Below, piece after piece: positions 34,210 to 41,946 of a DNA stretch of 64,000 nt (its first letter is position 1; every line of letters starts with the position of its first letter). The translations under genes and the position numbers were made by a program. A model generated the notes under the pieces. That model saw nothing but the letters and a program-made list of their open reading frames with translations, did no database searches and was not told the DNA's origin. This stretch comes from Pseudonocardia acidicola (GTDB taxonomy: Bacteria > Actinomycetota > Actinomycetes > Mycobacteriales > Pseudonocardiaceae): positions 102,565 to 166,564 of the forward strand of contig NZ_JAAXLA010000005.1 in the NCBI RefSeq assembly GCF_012911935.1, given 5' to 3'.

Positions 34210-34788
34210 TCAGCTGTGGATCCCGTTGATCAACGCGTCGAGGAATAGATCAGCCAACGCCTCGGGCGCCAGCTCTCCATCGGGGGTGAACCAGAGATAG
34301 GTGTAGTTGAGCATTCCGAGGATGCCTTTGACCAGGAGGCGAGGGGTCTGGCGGAGCACGCCGCTGCGGACACCCCGGTCCAACGCCTGCCGCCAGTAGC
34401 CTTCGTAACGTTCGCGGGCTGCGATGACCTCGTCGCGGCGGTCACCCGTCAAGGCGTTGTACTCGCGAAAGAAGACTGCCCACTCCGCGCGATGGTCGGC
34501 AATATTGCGCAGTAGGCCGCGAGCCAGCTCTCGGAGCAATTCGTCGGCGTCGAGGCCGCGGTCGAGCACCTCCTCCGCGTAGCTGTTCATCTTGTCGACC
34601 TGGTCCTTGCTGATCGCGTAGAGGACCGCTTCCTTGCTGCCGATGTAGTGGTAGAGGGCGCCACGGCCGAGACCCACAGCACGACCGAGCTCTGCTATTC
34701 CGGTTCCGTGGTAGCCGTTCCGGGCGAACAGCTCGGCAGCCACGGCGATGACTCGCCCGCGATTGATCTCGTAGGTCGTTGTCGTCAT
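34210..34788 (-). CDS. TetR-family regulator of the right catabolic block
   Basis: 192 residues with the TetR helix-turn-helix at about 28-50 (GTGIAELGRAVGLGRGALYH) and an all-helical ligand domain with TetR_C-like features (LLVKGILGMLNYTYLWFTPD). In catabolic clusters such regulators (KstR2/FadR-like) sense acyl-CoAs. The ATG at 34788 is used; an ATG three codons earlier is possible. A palindrome with core ACC-N4-GGT lies 70 bases upstream and recurs before several genes of the block, which suggests autorepression and a regulon. Confidence 0.85.
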   Translation of the reverse strand: MTTTTYEINRGRVIAVAAELFARNGYHGTGIAELGRAVGLGRGALYHYIGSKEAVLYAISKDQVDKMNSYAEEVLDRGLDADELLRELARGLLRNIADHRAEWAVFFREYNALTGDRRDEVIAARERYEGYWRQALDRGVRSGVLRQTPRLLVKGILGMLNYTYLWFTPDGELAPEALADLFLDALINGIHS

Positions 34789-34857
34789 CGCTGATACCGC
34801 CTGTCTCACGCCCTGCCCGATTCTTGTCCCGAGGCTATCCTGCGTAGCTCCACAGTT

Positions 34858-34871
34858 CGACCGTTCGGTAC
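34858..34871. promoter_or_regulatory. ACC-N4-GGT operator candidate before the TetR gene
   Basis: CGACCGTTCGGTAC, 12 of 14 positions identical to the perfect copy at 46319. Its position fits autorepression by the TetR protein. Confidence 0.5.
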
Positions 34872-35138
34872 CCACGAGCGTCCTCGCGGAGGTGTAGGGG
34901 TATCAGGGGCCGTCGCACCTCGGGCGTCGGGATGCAAACCTGCGGCCAGCATCCGCCGGCAGGAGAGAAGTCCCTGCCCGCTACAAGGGCCTGGGGAGGG
35001 CTCTGCCCCGCGGTTCCTTGTCACCTCCAGGCGCCGAGCGTCACCCTTTCCCAGGACCCCGACCCAAGAAGCGTGCGCTGTTGCTTCCAGCAGTGCCGGG
35101 TCACGCGCGGCAGCAGTTGTCGGCGTGATGCTGTGCGG

Positions 35139-36308
35139 TTACCCCTGCGGCAGCGAGTCGAACGCGTCGTCGAATACGTAGCCGCCGAGCAGCTCCCGGG
35201 CGGCGACCATGTACTGGATGGTCGGGGGGCCTTCCTCCAGCCAGTTCAGCCGTGCATCGCGGTAGAGGCGCTCGATCGGGTACATGCGGGTATAGCCGAT
35301 TCCCCCGTGGATGAGCAGGGCGCGGTCGGTGACGCGGCCGACGGCTTCGAGTCCGAACTGCTTGATCAGGGAGGACTCGGCCGGAATCCTGCGCTCCCGG
35401 TCCCACTTGACGGCGACGTCGGCGAGCATGCCGCGCAGCGCGTAGACGTCGGCTGCCATCTCGGCGAGGTAGCGCTGGATGGCCTGCCGCTCGGCGATCG
35501 GCTTGCCGAAGGTGACCCGCTCCTTTGCGTATCTCAGCGACAGGTCGAGGGCTCGGGTGGCGGTGCCGAGTGACGAAGCCGCGATGAACACACGGCTGAT
35601 CTCGAGGGCACGCTCGAGGTGAGCGATGCCGTCGCCCTCGGCACCGACCAGGCCGCCAGCCGGGACGCGCGCGTCGGTGAAGACCAGCTCGCCGTGCTCA
35701 GCACCCTTGCAACCCATCGTCTCGGGCAGGCGGGTGATGGTGAACCCCGGGGTGTCCCGCGGGACGATGATCGCCGAGACTTCCTTGTCCGCGGTCTTGG
35801 CAAGCACGAGGAAGTGCGAGGCGAAGTCGGAGTTGGTGATCAGCCACTTGCGACCGTTGATGATGTAGTCGTCGCCGTCCCGACGTGCCGTCGTCGACAG
35901 GTCCATCCCGGTGCCGTTGCCCGGCTCGGTCAGGGCGAACGCCAGCGATTTCTCCCCAACGGCGGCGCCGGGCAGGATCTCCTGCTTCTGCTCGTCGTTG
36001 CCGATCTCGGACAGGGCGTGGGCGAACGAGTTGTGCACGTGCACGATCGTTCGGATACCGCCCTGGATCTTCGCGAACTCGGCGAGGATAGGTAGGTACT
36101 GGGCGATGGACAGCCCTGCTCCCCCGTACTCGCGCGGGACGATCAGCCCGAAAGCCCCGCAAGCCTTCAGCGCTGGCATGACGACGTCGTAGGGGATCTT
36201 CTCGGTGTCCTCGATTTGGTGCTCGAGAGGGTCGAGCTCGTTCCAGATCGTGGTGAAGACGCTGTCGCGCAGCTTGGCGTATTCATTGGGGGGCAGGCCA
36301 ACAGTCAC
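35139..36308 (-). CDS. Acyl-CoA dehydrogenase
   Basis: 389 residues, standard length. Flavin motif FALTEPGNGTGMDLSTTA, RKWLITNSDFA, the FGKPIAERQAIQRYLAEM helix and LLIHGGIGYTRMYPIERL are all present, with the catalytic Glu likely at 358/359 in NWLEEGPPTIQYM. It oxidises an acyl-CoA to the 2-enoyl-CoA. The GTG start at 36308 has AAGGAGG six bases before it, which decides it against the ATG seven codons earlier. It lies 17 bases after the SDR gene, and together they form a two-gene unit behind an operator palindrome. Confidence 0.9.
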   Translation of the reverse strand: MTVGLPPNEYAKLRDSVFTTIWNELDPLEHQIEDTEKIPYDVVMPALKACGAFGLIVPREYGGAGLSIAQYLPILAEFAKIQGGIRTIVHVHNSFAHALSEIGNDEQKQEILPGAAVGEKSLAFALTEPGNGTGMDLSTTARRDGDDYIINGRKWLITNSDFASHFLVLAKTADKEVSAIIVPRDTPGFTITRLPETMGCKGAEHGELVFTDARVPAGGLVGAEGDGIAHLERALEISRVFIAASSLGTATRALDLSLRYAKERVTFGKPIAERQAIQRYLAEMAADVYALRGMLADVAVKWDRERRIPAESSLIKQFGLEAVGRVTDRALLIHGGIGYTRMYPIERLYRDARLNWLEEGPPTIQYMVAARELLGGYVFDDAFDSLPQG

Positions 36309-36325
36309 GGAATTCCTCCTTGAGT

Positions 36326-37066
36326 TCACAGGGTCCAGCCGCCGTCGGCGACGAGCACCGTGCCTGTACAGAAAGTGGCGTCCTCGGAGAGGAAGACCGC
36401 GGCACGAGCGATCTCGTCCACCGTCCCGAACCGGCCCAGCAGCGTCGCAGCCGCGATCTTGTGCCGGGAGGCGTCCGGAACCGCAGCGGTCATGTCGGTG
36501 TCGACGAAGCCGGGAGCGAGTACGTTGACGCGCACTCCCTTCGGCGCGAGCTCCTTGGCGAGGGAGCGGGCGAAGCCAACGGCCGCTGCTTTGGTGCTGG
36601 CGTAGGCGGTATCACCAGCGAAGCCGACGTCACCGACCACCGACCCGACGAGGACGATGCTCGGACTCTCACCCTCGACGAGCATCGGGATGGCGGCGCG
36701 GACGATCGCGGCGGCGCTGCGGAGGTTGGTCTCAATCACGCTCCACCAGGCATCGGGGTCGATCTTGGCGAGCTTCCCCCCGTTCCACACTGCGGCGTTG
36801 AGGACGAGCGAGTCCAGCCGGCCCCATTGCTGGCGAACTTCCTCAATCGCGCTGAGCGCGGTCTCGCGTCGGGCGAGATCGAGGCGGACCGGCAGCACGT
36901 GCTTCGGGTAGGCGGCCGCCAGCTTCTTCACGTTCTCCAGGCCCGACCGGTAAGTGCCGGCCACCCGGAGGCCTCGATCGAGCAGATGGCGCACGATCCC
37001 GGCGCCGATCCCGCGCGAGGCGCCGGTGACCAGCGCGGTTCGCTCGGCCGTCTCGTTGGCAAGCAT
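36326..37066 (-). CDS. SDR-family dehydrogenase (FabG-like)
   Basis: 246 residues of the classical short-chain dehydrogenase fold: TGASRGIG (14-21) for NAD(P), NAA (90-92), catalytic Ser142, Tyr155 and Lys159 in the YASTK pattern, and the C-terminal GTVLVADGGWTL typical of FabG and 3-hydroxyacyl-CoA dehydrogenases. It probably interconverts a hydroxy and keto group in the same pathway as the acyl-CoA dehydrogenase that follows. The operator palindrome lies 10 bases before its start. Confidence 0.88.
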   Translation of the reverse strand: MLANETAERTALVTGASRGIGAGIVRHLLDRGLRVAGTYRSGLENVKKLAAAYPKHVLPVRLDLARRETALSAIEEVRQQWGRLDSLVLNAAVWNGGKLAKIDPDAWWSVIETNLRSAAAIVRAAIPMLVEGESPSIVLVGSVVGDVGFAGDTAYASTKAAAVGFARSLAKELAPKGVRVNVLAPGFVDTDMTAAVPDASRHKIAAATLLGRFGTVDEIARAAVFLSEDATFCTGTVLVADGGWTL

Positions 37067-37075
37067 GCGATCACT

Positions 37076-37089
37076 GTACCGATCGGTCC
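37076..37089. promoter_or_regulatory. ACC-N4-GGT operator candidate before the SDR/dehydrogenase unit
   Basis: GTACCGATCGGTCC with the perfect palindromic core ACCGATCGGT. It is the exact reverse complement of the copy at 46319-46332 and sits directly before the start codon, where binding would block translation initiation or transcription. Confidence 0.6.
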
Positions 37090-37220
37090 AAATAGTTGAC
37101 CAGGCTCACCGTTGTGACGAAGAGCGCATGGCTCGCTATTGCGATCTTTCCCCATTCCAACCTGGCTCTAACCACTGAACCCACTTGCCGGTCACCCTTC
37201 ATTACCTACGACAGCATCGC

Positions 37221-37718
37221 CTAGGGAAGGTGTTTTTCGATCTCATTGATCGAGCTCGTAGCTTCTTTGCGCATTGCGGCTCGGACGGTCTCGGCCTCGG
37301 GCCCGTCGTAGACGGCGGCGGACAGGAGCGCGTGTACCACGTGTAGTGCGGCCGCGGCCCCGTCGACGTCGTCGTGGGGGCCGCGTTGCCGCACGCGGTT
37401 TAGCCGGTGGGTGAGTCGGCGCAGCGTCCACAGGCACCACAGCAGCTCGCCGGTGCGCTCGTCCCTGGCGAGCATCCGCGTGGCTCGGTAGCCGATGTCG
37501 TCGGCGGCTTCCAGCGCTGCCACGTCGGATGTCTTCATCACCTGCGCGGCGTAGGCGATCGACTGCCCGTCGGCGACTCCGGCCGCGGCCGAGGTGATCT
37601 GCAGCAGCCGCTTCGGGTCGGTCTCGGCGAGCCCTGGGTCGATGAGGTGATCGATGCCGAGCTGCTCAATCGCGCGGAGCAGCACATCGGTCGATCCCAG
37701 CCCGGATCGTTCAGGCAT
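37221..37718 (-). CDS. Hypothetical protein, last gene of the carboxylase operon
   Basis: 165 residues, helical, no signal peptide. No family recognised. The middle has RMLARDERTGELLWCLWTLR and the end is an amphipathic helix (INEIEKHLP). Its start overlaps the stop of the acyl-CoA ligase gene by 8 bases, so it is translated with it and may assist that step. Confidence 0.65.
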   Translation of the reverse strand: MPERSGLGSTDVLLRAIEQLGIDHLIDPGLAETDPKRLLQITSAAAGVADGQSIAYAAQVMKTSDVAALEAADDIGYRATRMLARDERTGELLWCLWTLRRLTHRLNRVRQRGPHDDVDGAAAALHVVHALLSAAVYDGPEAETVRAAMRKEATSSINEIEKHLP

Positions 37719-39258
37719 CGTGAGTCACCTTGTCCAGGCGGTGTTTCTGCACCTTCCCCGAGGTCGTGCGCGGCAGAGGCTGGGTGGTGAAGCGGTAGAC
37801 ACGGGGCACCTTGAACCCGGCCATCCGCTCGCGCAGGTAGGCTTCTACGTCTTCCTGGGCGGGGTGGGCGTCGTCGCGCACGACGACGTGGGCGATCCCG
37901 ATCTCGCCCCATCTCTCGTCGGGCTCGCCGACGACCGCTGCCTCGATCACGTCGGGGTGGGTGGCCAGAACCCTCTCGATCTCCGCGGGATACACGTTCA
38001 GCCCGCCCGTGATGATCATGTCCTTGGCACGGCCGGCCATGTAGACGAAGCCTTCGTCGTCGTAGCTGGCCAGGTCGCCGGTGTGCAGCCAGCCGTCGGC
38101 GAGCGCGGAGGCGGTGGCTTCCGGCTTGTTGTAGTAACCGATCATGTTCGCGGGCGATCGGCAGATAATCTGCCCGATGGTGCCGGCGGGCACGTCCTGC
38201 CCGGCGTCGTCGATGATGCGGATAGTCGCTACTGAGCAGGCCTTGCCGGTGGAGCCGGCACGGCCATGGGCGTCCCGACCAGTGATCAACAGCATCAGCG
38301 TGGGGAACTCGCTCATCCCGTAGACCTGCAGGACGTCGCAGTGCGGGATCTTGGCTTTGAGTCCTTCCAGGGACGAGGGCGGGACCGGCTCGCCGCCGGA
38401 GAGCACCATCCGGAGCGACGAGGTGTCGTACCGGTCGAACTCGGGGTGATTGAGGACGCGCTTGAGGACGGTGGGCACCAGGAGGACCTTGGTGGCGCCG
38501 TGCTGTTCGACCTGCTGCAGGAACTCACCGGGGTCGAATCCGGTGCTGCGGCCCAGCACGACGCGTCCGCCGCGCCACAGGGCCGCGAGGGCGAGGTCGT
38601 GGAAGCCTGCTGCCCAACACAGTGCTGGCACGACGTAGTAGACGTCGTCGTTGGTCACCTCGAAGTCGACGATCTGGTGGTAGCTGTTCCACAGCACCGT
38701 CGAGTGGGTGTGCATGGCCCCTTTGGGGAAGCCGGTCGTGCCGGAGGTGTACTGCAGTAGGAACAGGTCGTCGGCGTGTACGTCCGGCAGTGCAGGCGCG
38801 TCGTCGAGCGGGTTGGCGACCAGGCTCTCGTAAGCGATTCCGAGCCCGGTGGGCTCCCCAACCTCGACGATCTTCCGCTCGGCGTTGTCGTCGAGTACCG
38901 GTGTGAGCGCAGGGGTCAAAGTGTCCTCGACGACGATCCAGCGCGATTCGCTGTCGTCGAAGATGTACTGCATCTCCGAGCCGGCGAGCAGGTAGTTGAT
39001 CGGGACGATCACGCCGCCGAGCTTGGCCAGGGCGAAGAACAACTCGACCCACTCGAGCCGGTTGTACATCACCACCGAGACCTTGTCGCCCTTGGTGAAC
39101 CCGGCGGCAAGCAAGCCGTGCGCCAGCCGCGTGGACCGATCGTCGAGTTCGCCGAAGGTCATGTGTTGGCCGTCGAAGGTCAGGGCGATGCTGTCCGGCC
39201 TGGCTCCGGCGTCGGTCACGGTCTTACGCAGGATGTCGCGCAGGGTGTACTCGACCAT
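37711..39258 (-). CDS. Acyl-CoA ligase (AMP-forming)
   Basis: 515 residues of the ANL superfamily. P-loop QYTSGTTGFPKG (169-180), VYGMSEFPTLML for adenosine binding, GWLHTGDLASYDDEG, and the C-terminal catalytic lysine in RTTSGKVQKHRL. It sits between thiolase and a small hypothetical gene in an operon with carboxylase-type subunits, so its likely substrate is the keto acid formed by carboxylation. Sequence alone does not define the substrate. Confidence 0.9.
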   Translation of the reverse strand: MVEYTLRDILRKTVTDAGARPDSIALTFDGQHMTFGELDDRSTRLAHGLLAAGFTKGDKVSVVMYNRLEWVELFFALAKLGGVIVPINYLLAGSEMQYIFDDSESRWIVVEDTLTPALTPVLDDNAERKIVEVGEPTGLGIAYESLVANPLDDAPALPDVHADDLFLLQYTSGTTGFPKGAMHTHSTVLWNSYHQIVDFEVTNDDVYYVVPALCWAAGFHDLALAALWRGGRVVLGRSTGFDPGEFLQQVEQHGATKVLLVPTVLKRVLNHPEFDRYDTSSLRMVLSGGEPVPPSSLEGLKAKIPHCDVLQVYGMSEFPTLMLLITGRDAHGRAGSTGKACSVATIRIIDDAGQDVPAGTIGQIICRSPANMIGYYNKPEATASALADGWLHTGDLASYDDEGFVYMAGRAKDMIITGGLNVYPAEIERVLATHPDVIEAAVVGEPDERWGEIGIAHVVVRDDAHPAQEDVEAYLRERMAGFKVPRVYRFTTQPLPRTTSGKVQKHRLDKVTHDA

Positions 39259-39303
39259 GGTTGCGCTCCTCGTCCACTCGACGTTGAGTTCGGGATGGCT
39301 GGG

Positions 39304-40482
39304 TCAGATCCGTTCGACGATGGTGGCGTTGGCCATGCCGCCCCACTCGCACATCGTCTGCAGGCCGAAACGGGCGCGGCGGTGCTCGAGGGCACCGACC
39401 AGGGTGGTGAGGATGCGGGCGCCGCTGGCGCCGAGCGGGTGCCCCAGCGCGATTGCGCCACCGTGGACGTTGAGCCGGTCATGCTCGACCTTCATGTCCT
39501 GCATCCACGCCAGCGGTACGGGCGCGAAGGCCTCGTTGACCTCGAACAGGTCGATGTCGTCGACGGTCATCCCGGCCCGCTCGAGCACCTTCCGGGTCGC
39601 GGGGACGACGCCCATCAGCATGAGGATGGGGTCGTCGCCGACGACAGCGGTCTCGTGGATCCGCGCCCGCGGGCAAAGCCCGAGCTCCTCCGCCTTGGCG
39701 GCGCTCATCAGCAGGACGCCGGCGGCGCCGTCGGTGAGGGGGGACGAGTTGCCGGGGGTGATCTTCCAGTCGATCTCGGGGAACCGTTCGGCTGCTGCGC
39801 TGTTCTCGAACGACGGTTTAAGCGCGGCGAGGGCCTCGGCGGTAGTCGAGGGCCGGATGGTCTCGTCGATGGTCAGCTCAGGGGCCTCTGTCACCCGAAC
39901 CAGATCGGCGGCGAACGCCCCTCCCGAGGCGGCGGCCCGCTGGTGGGAGGTGGCGGAGTAGGCGTCGAGCGCCTCCCGCTCCAGCTCCCATCGGGAGCAG
40001 ATCAGCTCAGCGGACAGGCCCTGTCCGATCAGGCCGCCCGGGAAGCGGCCCTCGATGCGGGGACCGACGTGGTCGGCACCCTGGATGTCGGAGTGCATGG
40101 GCACGCGCGACATCGACTCCACGCCGCAGGCGATGACGACGTCCGCAGCGCATGCTTTGATCGCGTGGGCGGCGAAGGAGACCGCCTGCTGGCTCGATCC
40201 GCACTGACGGTCGATGGTCGTGGCCGGCACGGAGAACGGAAACCCGGCCGCCAGTACCGCCGTCCGGGTCGGGTTGACGGCCTGCTCACCGGCTTTGGTC
40301 ACGCACCCACCGATGACGTCGTCGATGACGGCCGGGTCGAGGCCGTTGCGGTCGACTAGTGCGGAGAGCACGTCGGCCAGCAGGGTGACCGGGTGGACGT
40401 GGTGGAGCGCGCCCCCCTTCTTGCCCTTACCGACCGGACTGCGCAGAACGTCGACAATCACGACGTCACGGGGGTTGGTCAT
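39304..40482 (-). CDS. Thiolase (acetyl-CoA acyltransferase)
   Basis: 392 residues with the full thiolase set: nucleophile Cys94 (DRQCGSSQ), NEAFA motif, His348 in HGGAIALGHPLGASG and Cys378 in MCEWGGMA. It cleaves a 3-ketoacyl-CoA with CoA to acetyl-CoA and a shorter acyl-CoA. It is 45 bases before the ligase gene, which would supply the 3-ketoacyl-CoA if the ligase acts on a beta-keto acid. Confidence 0.92.
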   Translation of the reverse strand: MTNPRDVVIVDVLRSPVGKGKKGGALHHVHPVTLLADVLSALVDRNGLDPAVIDDVIGGCVTKAGEQAVNPTRTAVLAAGFPFSVPATTIDRQCGSSQQAVSFAAHAIKACAADVVIACGVESMSRVPMHSDIQGADHVGPRIEGRFPGGLIGQGLSAELICSRWELEREALDAYSATSHQRAAASGGAFAADLVRVTEAPELTIDETIRPSTTAEALAALKPSFENSAAAERFPEIDWKITPGNSSPLTDGAAGVLLMSAAKAEELGLCPRARIHETAVVGDDPILMLMGVVPATRKVLERAGMTVDDIDLFEVNEAFAPVPLAWMQDMKVEHDRLNVHGGAIALGHPLGASGARILTTLVGALEHRRARFGLQTMCEWGGMANATIVERI

Positions 40483-40595
40483 GGATTGGCCCCTTCCTGA
40501 GGTTCTGGCGCCCCAGGTGTGGGGCAGGCGAAACCAGACCTGCTGTGCTCGTCGGTCCTGGTGTGGGTCCGGGTCCGCGTCGGTCTGGTCGGCGG

Positions 40596-41384
40596 TCAGC
40601 TGCGGCGGGTTCCGATCGGCAGCAGGGCCGGCAGTGGCGGCATGGGCTTATCGGCGCGTCCACCGGGGACACCAGCGAAGTGGTAGGGCAGCGGCGGGCG
40701 TCCGGGCTGGACGATGACGACTACGCTCGGGTCGACCCCCAGTGCGCAGGCGACCAGCGCGGCGGCCACATCGGGGACTGTGACCAGGGGAAACTCGAGC
40801 TGGTCAAGTTTCTCGCGGGCGGCACCGAGCATGGCGGTGTCCACCAGGCCGGGGCAGACCGCGTGCAGGCCGACGCCCCTGGCTGCGAGGGCGGGGGCGT
40901 AGCTGCGAACCAGCCCGACCACGGCGTGCTTGGTCATGGCATAGACCGGGTCGAAGGGCACGGAGGTCAGTCCGGCCAGCGACGCGGTGATGACGGCACG
41001 CCCGCGCGCAGCCTGCAGCAGCGGCACCAGCGCGCGCAGGCCGAACACCACCCCGTCGACGTTCACCGACCAGGCCCGCCGGTAGGTCGGCAGGTCCAGG
41101 TCGAGGATCTCGGCCTGGCCGAGCGCGACGCCGGCGTTGAGCATCGCCGCGGCGAGCGGCAGGTCGAGGTCCTTGACGTGATCGGCGACCGCTGGCCAGG
41201 CGTAGGGGTCGCCGACGTCGAGCTGGACCGCGCTACCACCGACCTGCTCGGCGACGGTGATCGCCCCGTCACGGTCGATGTCGGCGACCACGACGTGCAG
41301 GCCCTGGCTGGCCAGCTGGTGGACGACCTCGCGGCCGATGTCGCCGGCGCCGCCGGTGACCAGCGCGGCCGAGCGCAGGCTCAT
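40596..41384 (-). CDS. SDR-family alcohol dehydrogenase
   Basis: 262 residues, short-chain dehydrogenase with TGGAGDIG (10-17), NAG (83-85) and the catalytic Ser135, Tyr148, Lys152 (YAMTK). Most relatives oxidise secondary alcohols to ketones or the reverse with NAD(P). Its place between the zinc-ribbon/carboxylase genes and the thiolase suggests it makes the ketone that is then carboxylated. Start chosen at the ATG at 41384, which places the glycine motif normally; the open frame extends 92 codons upstream without similarity. Confidence 0.85.
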   Translation of the reverse strand: MSLRSAALVTGGAGDIGREVVHQLASQGLHVVVADIDRDGAITVAEQVGGSAVQLDVGDPYAWPAVADHVKDLDLPLAAAMLNAGVALGQAEILDLDLPTYRRAWSVNVDGVVFGLRALVPLLQAARGRAVITASLAGLTSVPFDPVYAMTKHAVVGLVRSYAPALAARGVGLHAVCPGLVDTAMLGAAREKLDQLEFPLVTVPDVAAALVACALGVDPSVVVIVQPGRPPLPYHFAGVPGGRADKPMPPLPALLPIGTRRS

Positions 41385-41573
41385 TGTTCGACGCCCGTGA
41401 AGCGGGTGGTGCGGGGGCGCGCGCTCGGGGGGTGCCTTCTGCAGGAACCGGTTCGTGGCATGTGATCCTGGTCCAGATCGGGGCGGGTGATCACCGCAGG
41501 TGTCGGGATTGCGGGGACGAGACGGCCTGTCGGGCCTCGACGAGACCGGGCCGGACCCCGCCGACAGGCCGGG

Positions 41574-41609
41574 CGGCTCCGGTAGGGCGGGGCGGCCCCA
41601 CCGGAGCCG
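41574..41609 (-). terminator. Hairpin after the zinc-ribbon gene
   Basis: Ten-base arms CGGCTCCGGT and ACCGGAGCCG around a 16-base GC loop, starting 6 bases after the zinc-ribbon stop. No T-run, so it may be a partial terminator or mRNA-stability element that separates carboxylase from SDR/thiolase output. Confidence 0.4.
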
Positions 41610-41614
41610 GGCCG

Positions 41615-41875
41615 CTAGCCGGCGCGCGTGCCGGACCAGCCCCAAGTGGCCGGCCGCCACGGCGGCCAGTGGTCATCGTCGGTCGGTACGTCCACGGCCA
41701 GGTGGTGGAAGCAGTCCTGGCATTTGGTAACCATTCGCGGGCCAATGAAGTTCGCGACCGGGTAGCGGGCCACATTGGTGGACCCGCACCCCGGGCACGT
41801 CGCCTTCACCGGCGTCCGGGGAACGACGATGCGCTCCTCCTCCGGCCGCGGGAAGAGCATGCGCTCGACTCCCAT
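41615..41875 (-). CDS. Small zinc-ribbon protein linked to carboxylase subunits
   Basis: 86 residues with two CxxC knuckles, Cys27/Cys30 (CPGC) and Cys52/Cys55 (CQDC), enough to bind one zinc. The ATG at 41875 follows GGAAGGAGCTCCCG. It lies 71 bases after the hydantoinase B-like gene. Acetone and acetophenone carboxylases contain a small extra subunit with metal-binding cysteines next to HyuA/HyuB-like subunits, and this protein is a candidate for that role. The equivalence is by context, not alignment. Confidence 0.75.
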   Translation of the reverse strand: MGVERMLFPRPEEERIVVPRTPVKATCPGCGSTNVARYPVANFIGPRMVTKCQDCFHHLAVDVPTDDDHWPPWRPATWGWSGTRAG

Positions 41876-41946
41876 CGGGAGCTCCTTCCTCAAGGTGGGC
41901 CACCGGCGCGCTGCGGCACCGGCGGGTCAGGGTGCGCGGTGCGTGC

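Noticed and set aside
38776..40359. 527-residue plus-strand frame
   Set aside because: Antisense to the ligase and thiolase genes; no domain recognisable.
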